DNA from: Acanthochlamys bracteata
Lineage: Eukaryota; Streptophyta; Magnoliopsida; Pandanales; Velloziaceae
Assembly (NCBI GenBank): GCA_019914995.1
Contig: CM034130.1
Span: 6,448,001-6,512,000, forward strand
DNA length: 64,000 nucleotides
Direction of reading: 5' to 3'
In this document: one piece after another, positions 24,660 to 39,300 of the stretch
How the letters are laid out: each line of letters starts with the position of its first letter
Position numbering within the stretch: the first letter of the stretch is position 1
The notes under the pieces: model-generated
Databases searched by the model: none
What the model was told of the DNA's origin: nothing
Seen by the model: the letters and a program-made list of their open reading frames with translations, nothing else
Position numbers and translations under genes: made by a program

Positions 24660-27600
24660 ATAATAGCAACAGTTCCTCTCCACAGCAAGCCTCCAGAGGA
24701 AGTTGCAGATTAGTCTCCACCAAGGAGAGCAATGAGAATGTATAAGAAGACTACAAACTTCACATTTGACGTTAGGAAGAGGGTAGTTTGCTTGCACTTC
24801 CCACATTGCATTTCAATCGCAGGTTCTAAACTAGCAAGATCCTCCTCATCCAATCTCATACCATATGTTACCTCATCTTGAAGGAGGTCTCATCATCATG
24901 CATGCCATTTGCAGGTTTAAAATCCCCAGGGACATCAGCAGGCATGTTATCCAACTCACCATCCTCATGGTCAACAGTAGTTCTGTCAAATAGAAGTACG
25001 TTTAAGGCTCAATTCCATTCCCTCAGCACCCGTAAGGTCGGGGTCTGATGAATCATCTTGCAACACACCAAAAGCCAGAGACTTTCATGCCTGAGACTTC
25101 ACATTCAGCTTGAGGAGAGGCCACCTGAGCCATCAACATAAAGGCATTCACTTTCTACAATATTTCGTTTGACAGGCAGTTTCCCTGAGCCATCAAAGCA
25201 TGGCATTAAAGGATCTGCACAACTAGCGGTTTTGGTTCCATTAGAATCTGTTACATGAATTGCCTTGGATCCCTAACAGAAAGCTTTCTTTGATTTGCAA
25301 AGCCAAGGACTCGTTCAATTCAACTTCACATTCACTTTTTGAGGTCCAATAGGCTCAACTTATTCCAAAAGACTGCACGAGAGGATCATCATTATTTTGC
25401 AATTCAGCTTCCGATAATGACGACAGAGACAATCCAAGTACAGATCTCATACTACTCTCAACATTCTGATGTTCCAGATGGTGGTAAATGGCTTTTTTGT
25501 TGTGAGGGTCGTGCGGACACTTAGGAGATCTTATCCTCCGGACTTGCAACATTTAGACCCAACCAAATCAGATATCTTAGATTCTTCAAGGTTCACTGCA
25601 TCATCATGGTACCAATCTGAAAACCAAAGAACAGAAAAGATTAGGAAATATACCACAGGACATGAACACCATAAAAGTTCAAAAGGAACAAATGACAAAG
25701 CAAAAGGAATAAAAGACTCAAGCATTTTTCACAGAGAACATATATCAGATCCGGATGGTATGGTTGTTTACAGAGATGGCAGATAAGACCGCTCAAAGGA
25801 GCCACACCATCTTCCTTTTAAAGAAGAACATACTTTGTCCTGAAATCCTTACCGGAATCATCAGTGTTCTTCTTTTTCCATATCACACCAGTGGGAGCAA
25901 AACCATTACTTGGACTTGCTTTCTGATGCCAATTTCAAAACAGAAAAATTCCCATCTGAATCAACCTTACCTTTAGCAACAGATGAAGGTGTATGCTCAC
26001 ATTCATTCCTTGGTAGTTGTTGGCCTGCATTGTTGATCAGCTTCGCAGTGTCTGGAGCAGCTTTAACTTTAGCAGCTGAGTATGCTAAAGTTCTTCGGAA
26101 CTGGTTGACTTGTGTTGTTGATTTGCCGCATTGACGACTTGTGCAGCATCTAGATGTTTTTTACTTTTGACAACTGAATGTGTTACGGGAGTAGAGACTT
26201 GTTGACCTAGAGAATGTGTTCTCATTGTACAGTGTTGTGCCATGCTGGGATATCCATCTCCAGGAACAGATGGTGCTTTATAGCTCTAAACTGTGCCACC
26301 AGAGCTTCCCAAAGACCATTGCCTCCATGCACAGATATCTGGCATCAGAATCACTTTATTATTCCATTTGATTATAGCAGACTGAGAATGAACGCACCTA
26401 CTGCACGATACAAAAATTCCATGTCATTTTTCATGAGAACACTTGAAGGCATGGTGCAGTCTTGTGACAAAAACCTAATCTGAAACATGAAGGTAGAGTA
26501 TATTAGCTGGAGCAATTTTCTTGTATATAAAAAACATATAAAACTTCATACCCTAGGCATTTTTTGCACTTGACTGCATCCGTGCATCAATAAGAAATTT
26601 AAGAAAGGCAACAAGTTAGCAATCCATAAAAGTTGAAGCATCAGTACACCAAAAGAAACAGTGAAACGAATACCAGGGAGACATCGTTTTTACAAGTAGC
26701 ACATGCAAACTTGCTTGGCTTTTTGCCATTAGTGAAAAGATACAAGAATATATTTTTATGCTGAGCTCTTGCTGTTCTTCCTTGCAATTTGGAAAAATAG
26801 CTTATGTTGAACATTGCAGGTTGTAATGAGCCCAATCCCACCCGTTCTTCATACTGTTCTATCAAATATAAAGGAAGATGTATCTCCCAGAACCATAACT
26901 TGCTAATCTCTACGTGCTTTGTGATACAGACAGGCAGAGATGCTTTTGATTGTTGAAGGTCAAAGCATATAACAATTTGCTTGCCATGTTTTTTTTTTTT
27001 TTTTTGCCAGAAATGACAGCATTTTGGAAGATAGAGGCATCACCTGAGCCTTTTCCATCACCAGGATATTGCTCTGGTTTAACAAGGTCCTTCCCTCTAA
27101 TATGAGCATCAAGATAACGAACCTGATAGAATATCAGCACCTACTCAACCCAAATCACTAAAAGCATCAATGGAAGGGTGAGGAGAACTTACAGCAAAAC
27201 TTATAGCCTACCTGAAGAGCGAGCTGAGAGGCACTTTTACTCATTTCAACAGACTATCGATGTAAGACGCCAGTTTCCTATAGGGAGAGCAGAGCTTGCT
27301 GTATAAGAAACACTAGATATCCTTCTACAACCACCTGGTAAAGACTGCCATTGATAAGCTATATTTTGTTTCAAAAAGAGGTAAACAACAACTATGCACC
27401 AGGTACAACATCTGCCTTGTCAAGCCAACTTTTTACTAGTGAAATAGGCAGGGTTGCTCCTGGAAAACAAGTTTCTCAAAATTTCCCTGTTGAACCCACT
27501 CCCAGCTTTCATAATGCCATCACCACCAGATTCAACAGCTGGCATTTCTACAACGGCTACCTACAGGTTGGTGCTTTTACGAACAGTATTTGACAAACTT

Positions 27601-30600
27601 GATACTGCCGCAGAGGTGTCAACATGGTTACCTACTGATTTGCCCAGCTGTCAGAAAAGGTAATTCCACAAATAATTTTCTTAAGCTGAAACAAAGTGCG
27701 AAAAAATGCATATTTAAGTTATAACAAGATATAGAGGATAACCACGCAATTTTAATCCAACATTTAACAGAGCAGTGCAGGCAGGCTATAGGAAACCACT
27801 TTGCAGATAAAAAGATGGAAAAACATACGGAAAGAGGAAACTAATAGAAGGCCAAATACGAGCAGTATTTCCACATAAGTAACTTGCCATTTCAACAATA
27901 GCTTACAGCAAGCAAAAGAACTGATGGTCAATAGCTAAAAACTTGGCATAGACTACAAAAGAAATACTGAGAGAACTAGTTCAGTAATATGACATGTCCG
28001 GATTATTTTGATCATGCATTGAAATGTCTATTTGCATAAAATTTCCAACATTGTTTGTTTCCATTCATACTGCCATTATTATGGAAATAGATAAGCATAG
28101 CTAGCTAGTATCATATGATTCACCCATAAAGCTTCAGAAACTAGAAGGAAATGAATATAATATATAAATCAAGCACTAAAAACCTTTAGTAAGTCCAAAT
28201 TAACCGACAGTAACAGAGGATACTTTCAATCAGCCAAAGCTTAGGAAAATGCTAGGTAACAGAAGTCCTATACTTCTAATGCCTCATAACCAATCACCGC
28301 CACTTTGAGGAGAATGATAACATTTTTCATATTTGTACCTTGTCCCAATGAATATGTAATGAAAAGTGGAAGACTTATGATGGAATCAGAATACCGAAAA
28401 TTTGTGATTGGATATACCAGAGTTTATTAAAAATACCTAAGCTTATACATTTTGTGTATTATTAAGAAAACGTATATATTGATTACTGTATGTTTTGACT
28501 ATTTTCATACTTTATGATAGAATGATAGCACATATATCAATTTATAAGTTCGGTTTAAGCATTAATAAATATAAGTTCAATTAAGTAAGGCACCGACAAA
28601 GCTAAGTGCCAACATCCAACAATTGAGCACAAAGCTAAGCAGTGAGTGTACCAAAGCAAAGTATAACCAATGGTAAGACACGTCTAAGAAATGGAAGAAT
28701 CTTACTTCCAAGAGAAGGAATCTAGTGATTCTCAGATCGGTGGCTTCTCGTATGTGCTTATGCCATTGCTTATTGAATTCCCTGTCTTAAAAAGGGCTAG
28801 CAACAAACCACACAAGCTTTCTTCCATGGCTGATATATATGATGTAATACTAGGGAGCTGGCTCTCATCACGCCTTAAGGGGCGGAAGTTACTCATGCAT
28901 CTTGGATAACCTTTAATTGAATTTGAGGCAGCCAGATACAGCAAACAACCTTTTCTATTTGAAGCCACACCTTTGCACACAGTGCACCAACCACATCTAT
29001 CTTGTGGAACTTCAATAAGCTTTTTCTCAACTTTGCCACACAAAATGCATTGCAACTCCAGAAAATGCTTTCATTTGAACTGTTCAATTGCAGCTGCTGC
29101 TTTGGTAGGTTGGAAGAAGCCGATGAACCTCTAGAGTCTTCCAGTGTAAGAGCAGCTAAAGCAGCAACATCACCATGAACATATTAGTTGAGATAAGCAT
29201 GAGGCTTGAAACAGCCGTCAAAGCTTTGTTCCTTTCATTCTGTGCCCTTGTTTTCTCATCAGATTGAGCAGCGCATCTACTGTTCTTAAGCACACCAGCG
29301 CCTGCAGTATCAAACACGTCTGAGTAGAGCTCAGGTTCAAACCAGAAGCATAACTTATGAAACTCCAGAGTTAGATTGTTCGGATAACATCTGGGAAACC
29401 AGAGTAGAATTTCTAGGTCCAACAAGTTCATCTCTAAAAGGAAATGATTTCTCACTAATGAGTTCTAGTGTTTTCTTAGGAGATACAGCGTGATTCTCTG
29501 ACTGAACTTTTCGTCCCTCAGATAAATGAGCTATATCTAAATGGTTTCCAGCAATGTTTTTAACATCAACCTTCCAAGTAATCGCCCTTCTGACATGAAA
29601 CTTTGGCATTTTCTGTCTTTGTACTGGTCGATCCACCTGTGAAAATTTCCTTGTACTGCTTTCGTGTGCACTATAGACATCTTTAATACAAGCCAATAAA
29701 GTGCAAGTTGATTCTTAAGTAGAGGATCAACGGCAATGTCAAGTTTCTGACATGCAGTTATTTGTCAAAATGCCAATATTCTAAGATCCCATTGCACATA
29801 TCAGCATAAGTAGATGCACACTCTTGTGACAAGTGTAAGGTGTGGAGGACTCCAGCTACATCTTCCTGATTATAGTACCTGACTTGTATCTCCATTTCCA
29901 GAGAGGTACCTATCATACAAAATTAATAAATCGAGATAAGCAGATAAGAAGTCACCAATTAATGCAGAAGCTCATATAGCAAACAACATCAAACCGAGTA
30001 GCTGTCCAGCTAAGGTAAGACAAGAACAAGTACTAACAATAATACATGTCATACCAGTAGATTTCTTGTGATATAACAATGCATGCTAATCCTAAAATCT
30101 AAAATGCTAAAGTAACAGAAATAATAAGATAAGTATACAAAGTAATTGTTTTGCTGCCTAATAGTACCTGAAAAGTTATGCAGAGTAATGCATATCAGAT
30201 TTGATAGTAGAATATGTAGACAAGATTGAATCTAAACAAAATGCAACTAAGAAAGACCATAAATCTGATATAAGGTCTTACATGAGCAAGTAGTTGCAAA
30301 TCCCAAGAAACAAATGGCCATAGGCATCAATCCTCAAAAACTCAGCCCCTCTGATTCTGGCTGCAATTCGTGAAGCAGCTGAAACCACAAACCTTCCGGT
30401 AGTAATGCTTGCTATACCAATGCATCTCGAGTGGTATGCAGAGGGCACCCGTCACAGCATATCCAGCATTCCATCCATCCTATATAGCGAGCAAACATCA
30501 CTATTCCTATCCTAACAGCACTCTGTGGCTTTTGGTTCAACAGACTTCTTCACTGCCTCCTCATCTTTGCAAGCAGAGGTCTTGGCATACCTCAGGTGTA

Positions 30601-31300
30601 CCCTCTTCAGTCTACCACTAGCTTCAACACTAGAATCTACTGTATCTGCGCCGCTCTCCTCCTCCTCTTCTGTAACCTCTTGAGTACCAAGCTCCAGCCT
30701 TTATCTCCAAAGAATCAGTGATTGCATCACATAAAATTTGTAGCACCTTCAGCCTGACATCTATGGGCAACATGTAGTATTCCCGTTCACTGGCCACAGC
30801 AGGGGTGAGCCCATCCTTCACTAATTCTTTGTGTGTCCCATCAAATACAAAAACTCGAGCAGAAACACTGGCCATGTAAAACAAGCAAGTCCCAAAATCT
30901 TGGCATCTGCAGTAAAACAATTCAACAATTCATAGGTCATAATTTATAATGGAGCAAGTTACTCTATAAGCACAAATGGTAAATCAAGTTTGCTCACTTG
31001 ACACGAGCAGCAGCTAACATGCAGCCTTCAGCAGCACGGTTCTCAAGGTGGCGTCGGAGAACACGAAGTAGGGCGAGGTGAAGGCAATCAGCAATGGAAT
31101 CGCGAGCAGTGCGATTGAGAGAACAAACGAAATCGTCAAACATAAACAGGCTAGAAACAGACACCGGCTAAATGAACGAAGGAAGCTGTAGACAGAAAAG
31201 AGACAAAGCACCAATTTCTCAGAAACATTAATATCATTTGAAGACGGCGGGTAGCACCGGTGGCGGCGGCAAAGGAGGATAATCAGGCTCTGATCTTTGA
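24660..31300 (-). pseudogene. PTM-like: Decayed PTM-like DDT/PHD-domain gene
   Basis: Colinear remnants of a plant DDT-PHD protein of the PTM family run down the minus strand. They are: DDT start (PPSSNDINVSEK, LFSVYSFLRSFS, about 31255-31150) continuing in another frame (FDDFVCSLN, LALLRVLRRHLE, to about 31020); YYMLPIDVRLKVLQILCD (30790-30730); ARIRGAEFLRIDAYGHLFLG (30370-30300); YYNQEDVAGVLHTLHLSQE (29880-29790); CILCG with GWCTVCKG (29045-28950) and LPSITSYISAMEESLCG (28870-28800); RYLDAHIRGKDLVKPEQ (27115-27060); LQGRTARAQHKNIFLYL (26800-26740); GVIWKKKNTDDSGKDF (25890-25840); WYHDDAVNLEESKISD (25615-25565) and CRRIRSPKC; and CEVCSLLIHSHCSPW (24755-24710). Intervening non-coding gaps fit retained introns. 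The gene is broken: there are at least two frameshifts (in the DDT part, and one base lost in the GSKCCK/CRRIRSP junction), an in-frame TAA after YVLL, lost PHD cysteines and no N-terminus. Intact PTM proteins are about 1,600-1,700 residues; in Arabidopsis PTM is linked to chloroplast-to-nucleus signalling. Confidence 0.85.
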
Positions 31301-31449
31301 CACGGCTCGGTGTGGGGCCCAATCGGAATCATCGGAGGCAAATGATTCCGGCCGCGGTTTGCGAGCTGCCATTTGCAGCGTTACCTTACAAGCCTTTGAT
31401 TCCGGAGAAATCAATCGATCGTTCAAATTGGGATTTCTCGATTAAATAT

Positions 31450-33300
31450 CTAGGTATAGGGTTCAAGAATCTGGAAATTTCAAAACAACACGTACAGAGA
31501 GAGAAGAGAGAGAAGGGGGGAGGGAACAGAGAGAGAAAGCACCGACGTTTTTGTTGGCTGAGAAGGGAAAGAGTGAGTTTTCGGTCTGGTTAGTATAATT
31601 GAGGCGGAGCAGTTGATAAACTGATCCGGGTGGTGTCATACCAGTTGGTGAAACATCAGGGCTGTAAGAGAACGAGACGTGGAGTAAATTTCACGGGGAG
31701 AGAATAGTTCGCCGACGTGAATAAAATCAGTTGGTTGACAATGGTGTTTGGTGTAGTTATACTATCGTTTAGGATCATAGGTTTATATCTTTGCGCGCTG
31801 AAGTTGTCAACTAGAGACTCTAGCCCCGTTTGGGTTTAGCTTAAAGCAAAAATATAATTTTTTAATTTTTTAATTTATATTTTTTAATATATATTTTATA
31901 AATATTTAAAATATTATTAAAATTTTAAAAAATATACAAAATTTTACATAATAATTTTTTTATTATATATTTATATTATTTTTTAAAATTAAAAAATTAA
32001 AAATATTTTTTATTTTAAAAAATTTATTGTAAAAATACTTCCACACGCTCTAAGAAAGACGGTAGAAGCAGAGATATCCCACCATTTCAAGTTGACGAAG
32101 ATTTAAATTTGAACATTTTTTAAATACCAATAACTCTATTTTCTTCCGTCTAATTTTTAATTTCAAAATATTTATATATTTCAACTACACAAAAAATTCA
32201 AAATTCCACTTTCACATACAAAATTCTAATTTTAATTTTTTATTTGTACATTTTCCAATACTATCATATTTTTTAATTTTCAACACACTTCAAAAACTAT
32301 TGAAATACAAACGCTGAACTTTAATTTCACTTTATTTTTTCAAAAAATTCTACTTCTATTTTTTACTTTCACGAAACTCAGTTACGAATATTTAAAACAC
32401 TATTTAGCAAACCCGCACTTCGATTGGAAAGACTATGAAGTGAAGGTGGGACCATGTAATTTTAGGCACCAAACTAAACATTAGGAAAGTATAATAAATA
32501 ATGTAAATGATACTAGAGCAGCGTCGTTGAAGGTTAATTAATATACTGAGTTAGATTATGCTAAGGAATTAGATAGAGACAACAGGCGTAACATTATTAT
32601 CGCAGGCGCCAATGAAATTTGAAGCTGCTAATATCAAGTAAGTGACAAATATGAGCATCAACAAAGGTCGGAGTCCCGAAGCAAGTCGCGAATTGGCATT
32701 TACCTTCCACAAGCACTAGCTGCACAATGGCAAATGCTTGCTTCAAAAAGTGAAGAGTATTCTAGTTACGCCCTTTCGGGAAGAGCTACGATATTCCATT
32801 GCGATATAAGGAAACATTTATTCAGCATCAAACTTACAGGCCCATGATTACAAGCACAAACATCTCTGCACAAGTGATTCTTTCGGAGGAACAGATAAGT
32901 TACCGACAGCAGTAATTGGGGTTTCATGTCTGTATACAAATGCTTTCAGTAAAAACCAGCTTCTGAGAAAGTCTATCTTCATTCTTAAAACTAATCAACT
33001 GAAGGCTGTATGCGGTAGAGTCTACAAAAACCCAAGACAAATCACGTTAATCGATAGCCTCAACCATTTTTTGTTTTTCCACTTACCATTTTAGTTGCTG
33101 GTTTACTTGTGGAATCAGGTAGGTCTTAGATAAACAAAATTCATAATTTCAGCAAACAGTTTCGACAACAGGTGGTTTTCTTAAGATTGGCTGTACTACT
33201 TATTTCAATGATGAGAACAAACAAAAGAATTCCTAAAATGACAAGTCAGATGAGAACAAACAAAAGAATTCCTATAATGACAGAAGTCAGCTGAGATTAC
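31450..33300. other. Intergenic DNA between the PTM relic and the kinase gene
   Basis: About 31823-32060 is an AT-rich block that opens with 'ccccgtttgggtttagctt' and ends with 'acttccacacgctctaag', resembling a MITE relic. About 32400-33300 includes the 3' flank and probable 3' UTR of the kinase gene. A short duplicated segment near 33230-33290 (AGATGAGAACAAACAAAAGA) is a local repeat. No other gene is seen. Confidence 0.4.
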
Positions 33301-33304
33301 TATC

Positions 33305-36300
33305 TCATACCTTAACCTGATCCAAGAGTTCTTCAAGTTCAGCTGATACATCCAAGAAGGAGGGGCGGTTAGTAGGATTCCTCTCCCAGCATCTCTGCAT
33401 TAGTTCCATTAATTTAGGGTGTGTGTCTACAGGAAGTTCTGGTCGCAAACCCTGTTATAAAAAATCGCAGATAAATGGTTAAAGCTAAGAAAGAGAAGGC
33501 AATAATGTGGAATTTTCCAACATGGTGAAGTATTTCATATGGGTCAAACAGTTCTAGATGTTATGATTGTTTCCACTCATGGAAATTTTGTGCAGGTTGA
33601 AATATGATCTTTTGGGGAGAAGACGCCACAAACCTTTCTTACTCCTAAAGCAGCTTGCAGCGGTGTCATTGATCCGTAAGGAATCTGTAGATAAAAGGGT
33701 AACAATATAAATCTAATTATGGCAACACAAGGCAATAATATTCTAGAGTCAACTAAGACGGTGAAGAGAATACCTTTGAGGTTGCTAGCTCCCACAGCAC
33801 AATAGCGAAGCTGTATACATCTGCTTTTTCGTCATACAGTTGGTGATTTATAACCTTGTATAGAAATCAGAAAAATTTTATCAGCAAGATTCTACAAGAA
33901 AAGGATCAGTGATGCTTTGCACTATGTAAAAGGAAAAGCATGTTAGTGCAATCAACATATAAGAGCCCGACAGCATTTCAATGTCCGTAGTCCAGCGTAT
34001 GCTGTCTTTTTCCCTCATTCTTGTTTTAATTCCTCGCAAAAACAAAAATCATAACCAAAAAGACTTTCACATGCCAGATGCTTCTAAACGAAGGCAGATT
34101 ACTGTTCATAATGGCACAGCATGCATTGTCATTTCTCAAATGCTTTTACTAGAAGAAAGGTACCTCAGGGGCCATCCATCTATATGTTCCTGTTTCAGCT
34201 GTCATAACTCCCCCTTGGTTTTTAAATCGAGCCACACCAAAGTCTGCAACTTTCACAACCTGCATTAAATGAAATATTCCTGCTTCATCAGTCTGAACAG
34301 TTATACTTGGAATAAATGCACTATGATATTCCAGCAACAACACATACACGATTCTCATCTAATAGGAGATTAGCTGTTTTGAGATCCCTATGAATTATGT
34401 TATGCTGGTGTAGGTAGTCCATCCCCTTGCAGATATCTAGCGCAAACTTTATCAACTCTGGAAGCTTTAGGACATTGTGATGCTTATGAAGAAAGTCATA
34501 AAGATTACCTCCAGGCATATACTCTGAAATACAAATAGAAGAATCCATATAAAGATAGTTATTAAAATAATCTCATTATAAGAAACTAGAAACTGATTGT
34601 GTGGGCATAACAAAATACAAAACAAACACAAGGTTGGACGGATCTACTGAAGGAGGCTGGATAGAAACATAACTAATCAATATGTTTGTACTCTCTAAAG
34701 TGATATACAATCTCTGACAGCTCTATAAGTTGAATCATAGCGAAGTTTTGATTTAAATAAGAGGCTAATTGCATACAAATTTTACCAAGACAAATGAGAA
34801 ATCAAAAGTACATAAGAGGAGGAACACAAAAGTTTAGCAGCCGCTCTAAGTGAGTAAATCTCCCTAACAATACACAAAATATTCCATTAGCCAAACAGCC
34901 AGAAGCTCATAACATTGTTTTCCATATATGCATACAGAGCAATACCTGTTACAATACAGAACTGTGGTGGTTTTGTGCAAGCACCAACAAAACGAACAAT
35001 ATTTTTGTGTTGAACTTCCCTGACAAGAACCCCAACAATTCAAAATCAGGAACTATTGAGATAGATAACTTCCAAATAACTTTGTATAAAAAGTATTTAC
35101 ACTAAACAGCACAACACAAAGAAGAGCAAAAGTCAGTAAATAGCATAATGTTATGCACCTTAGGATGTTTACTTCTTGTGCAAATTCAGCCCAGAGTGCC
35201 TCAGTTACATGCTCAGATCTTAAGATTTTTATAGCAACATCCTGACCCTCGTAATTTCCACGATATCTGAACACAAGATCACATAAGAATCCTAAGGAAA
35301 ATGTTTAAACCAATAAACTAACTGATTCAACCAAAAATAAGAATAAGATAAGCATCCTTCTCTTATTGCTCTGACTTACAAGTCTCCACAAGAGCCAGAT
35401 GCAATCCTCTCCCCCATATTTAAAAATCTTTTGTCAATTTCTAAATCACCAATGTATGCTTGCACAGCTAGCATTCTTTCTGTTACTGAAGAAGGATTTG
35501 AGCTTGAGCCAGACCAGTTTCCCTGGGTTCACATAGAAACAATAATCATGTTTTCCCCATTTAGTAGATAATTGTAGTGCTATTTACTTTGAGATTTGTC
35601 GCTTCTTATTATGTTGTAATACAGTTATGAGGAGATAGGTAGGGTAAGGCCCTTGGTAGATTGGGCATGGATTACTAGTTGTTACTTTCACTTGTTCCCT
35701 TCAAATTATGACTCTTGGAGCTTTACATTATATAATGGCAATGCCAAACTACTCCAAAAACATCTTATCACTCTCTTACCCAAGGAGAGGTCCAACCTTA
35801 CAACTAAAGCCCAAGCCTAACCATCATAAAAGGTCAATGCAGCTTTAATGCGGAGTTTTATTGGGTAAGAGAATGCATTATCATAACGCAAAAGAATGCG
35901 TTATCATAGAGGGGGGCAAATTTTGAGAAGCCACAATCATGGGACTATGGATTTTAAACATTCCAAAGAACCTAATTGGCTAAGCACAGCCTCCAAAAGA
36001 GATTATCAATCTTGAAGTGACCATCACAATTGCTTATGAAGGTATCGGTACTCTTAACAATTGGATTTCTCAAAAGAAAGACATGATACAAAAGCCTGAA
36101 TACATGCGTAGTTCATAATTTACATTTGCCAAACACTTAACCAAAGAAGAGAACTTACTTTAAGAAAACTGATGACAAATGAAGCTAAAGGGAATTTACC
36201 TCATTTTTCTCAACAGCAATCTCAAGCTCCCTCTGCAACTCATCTGTATCCTGAGCATACCAGTGCAAAGTCAGCAACATTTGTTCTTGTCAAAGATCCC

Positions 36301-39300
36301 TGCCATTTAGAAAATAGAATCACAGTGCCCCTTCATATATTTATAGGGCCTGCATGTAATAGACACAACTAGCACAGATATGACTAGTCCAATCAACATA
36401 GACAGGCAAGATGATCAATATTTGTAGACAGAGGCCGATGAGCCGCCTGAAAAAGCATGACAAAGCTTCCGTATCCATATGAAATAAGGCCTGGTATTCC
36501 GTACAGATGCTAGTCACAGATGTGCACCGTAATGGTTTGAGATAGTCCTAATTTTGTTTAACTCTTGATAAATCACGATGCAGTTCTTATTTCTTGCACT
36601 CAGTTTTCGTATTACAGTTTGATCTTTTGGAGGTACTTGGTGAAAGAATGGACCATGTCATCCTACTATAACTTTGTGAATTTATTTAATGTGAATCTAA
36701 ATGACGAAGAAGCAACATTACACTGAAAACATAAAATAAAAAAGAAGTTCTTGAAAAAAACAAGACCAAAATATATGTATCCACGTTAGTTTCAACAACC
36801 AAAACTTCAACAAGTTTTTCATTAAAATTACCTCCTCATGCCATCCATCGACAACAAATACGTCCAAAGAGTAACCATCTGCCGTTGAGAAGACATGAGC
36901 TTCGCGTATGTTTAGCCCGAGGTCAGAAAGCAATGCAGAAAGCTAGCACCACCGTAAGCTCTATGAGAACTTTGAAGTAATGCATACAATATTGTTCTTA
37001 AGGGTCTGTTTGGATTGAGAGGAAGAGAGAGTAATGAAGAGTAAGTCAATGAATTACTCTCCGTTGTTCTTGTTTGGCATCGAATTTATAAGATTAATAG
37101 GGAGTAAAATTTCTCCCCATTAATCTCTATTCGGGAGTAATCTGTTACACCCCAATATGGGGTGTAACCTGGAGTAAGAGTAATTTTGGATCTGCTAAAA
37201 TTCTCAAGTTCCTAATTTACCCACGTTATTTCATTGCATTTACTCATTGCTTAGGTTTTCTTTCTCGTCTCTCACTCGACTCGTTCCCACTCACCGCACC
37301 GCTCTGTTCTCCGGCGATCTGAAGGTGTTGCTGCTCTGCTCTCCGGCTTCTCCGCAACGGTTCTCCGACAAACTCATTTCTTCTTTGATATTTTTCTGTT
37401 TGTTTTCCTTCTCGCTCTGTTCTAATTCACTCTTTCATTCATTCTTCTTCTTCTTCTTTTTTGTTTATCAACAAAGTACTTCACCTCTCGCTCTCATTCA
37501 TTCTTAACACTGCCGTGGCGTCTCGAAACCGTTTTCTTTCTTCTTCGTCCAGTCGATTTGTATTTTTTTTTTTAAAATTCAGTTTACGTCAATCAAAAGC
37601 ATAGATTTCTGATTCGTCGCACGAAATTTTTTCAGAAGCAGCAAATGCGTAGATTGATTGATGCTTCATTCGGTAGTAGAATCGAACTTTACTTTGTTCT
37701 CAATAAATTTCGTTTATTTATTCATTGATCTGCTTGCTGTTGGATGTAATAGTTGGGCATAACATTAACTTCAGGTTCGATCTGTTGCTATTTGTGGATA
37801 ATTTTTTCTAATTTTTTGTCCATTTTTAGTGGATAATTTCTGCTGTTTTTTGCACTAAGACTATAATGAATAGTATATATGTTAAAGTAATTTTTGTGGA
37901 TTTTAAAAAATATTTTGCTTCCAATTGATGCCCATGTATTGATTTTTTAAGAGATGATATATTGTAATCGAAATATCTATGTTTCATGTTGAAATTTTTG
38001 CGTATGCTTTCCTTTTTCTCTCTTAATGAAGCTATGGTTCTGTTGGTGCTCATACAATAGTTCTATTGTTTTTGGAGCTGATTATGTGCTGTTTCTGGCA
38101 GCTAGTATGTGGTATTTTTGTTTGTCATGAAAGAATTGGGTACTTTTGATCTGTTTTCTAGTAAATGATTCTTCGTCTTTCTGTTGCAATAATGGAAGTC
38201 CTGGTGCATGATTGGGAGACAGAAGAAGGGGAGGGGTTAAGGTCAGTGACATGTAAGGAACTAGCTCTATGGATATTGATGTTGAGAAGCTAATGGGATC
38301 AAACCTGAGAAATTTGCAGCATGTGCTTACTGAAGCTAGTAGGAGCCCAAGAAATGATGATATGAGAATGGAAAATGCATTAGCATGTATAGCTTAATTA
38401 ACGAGCATTATATCTTGTAGGTGATCATTGATGGTGGTGGTGGTGCATTCATTGGTGGTGATTCTACTGGTGCTATAGCAGGAAATTCTACTGGTGGTAT
38501 TGCTGCATACTAGAATTTTTTTGTCCTGTATAGAACCTTGCCATTCATTAGCATGTTAAAGTTTTTGTGTTAAACTTGTTGATATTGTGGTAGATACAAC
38601 GTTCTAGACGATATTTGTATCCAATTTATGAGATTTATCACATACTTAACTTTTGAATGCGGACTATTAAAAAGAATGCTGATGCTGTCAATTATACTTT
38701 CTGCATTTGTTTTCCGTTATATGCTTTTAAAATGAAGCAGGCTGTTAAAATATCTTGTATAATAAACTTTCTATATATGCTTTCTGTTATGTACAATAGA
38801 GCTTTCCTTATAACAAGCTTTAGTATTGCGGTGCCCGTTACATAACAAGGAGCATGCAAATGGTTTCATGAGTGCAAAATCTTTCTTTTGCTTGAATTGA
38901 AAGGAGATCTTTTTAAAGGATATTTTAGACTTTTTATAAACATTACTCTTATTTACTCCTCAATTACCAAACAAGAATAATTATTTACTCTTCATTAATC
39001 TTATTGATATATCCAAACAAAACGAGATTAAATTATTCTCTTACTCTCGTCTCCTCCCTAATAATCTCCTCTTGTTTAATCTTACTCTTATTTACTCTTA
39101 TTTATTACTCTTGTATCCAAACAGACCCTAAGAGATAAAGTCAAAAAACTCTAAGTTAATAACCCCCTGTAAATTCTACAACAGGGATTTAGAAAATTGT
39201 GTGTGCCCACCTGGCTAAGGAGCTTTGGCTTATCCAAAGTTGAGAATACTATCTCATGAAGTGGGGTATAGTTTGACTCCTCTTGCCTGCAAATGCTATA

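Noticed and set aside
31260-31593. Plus-strand frames over the start of the PTM-like relic
   Set aside because: The minus strand carries DDT motifs here; the plus-strand frames are antisense shadows or leader sequence.
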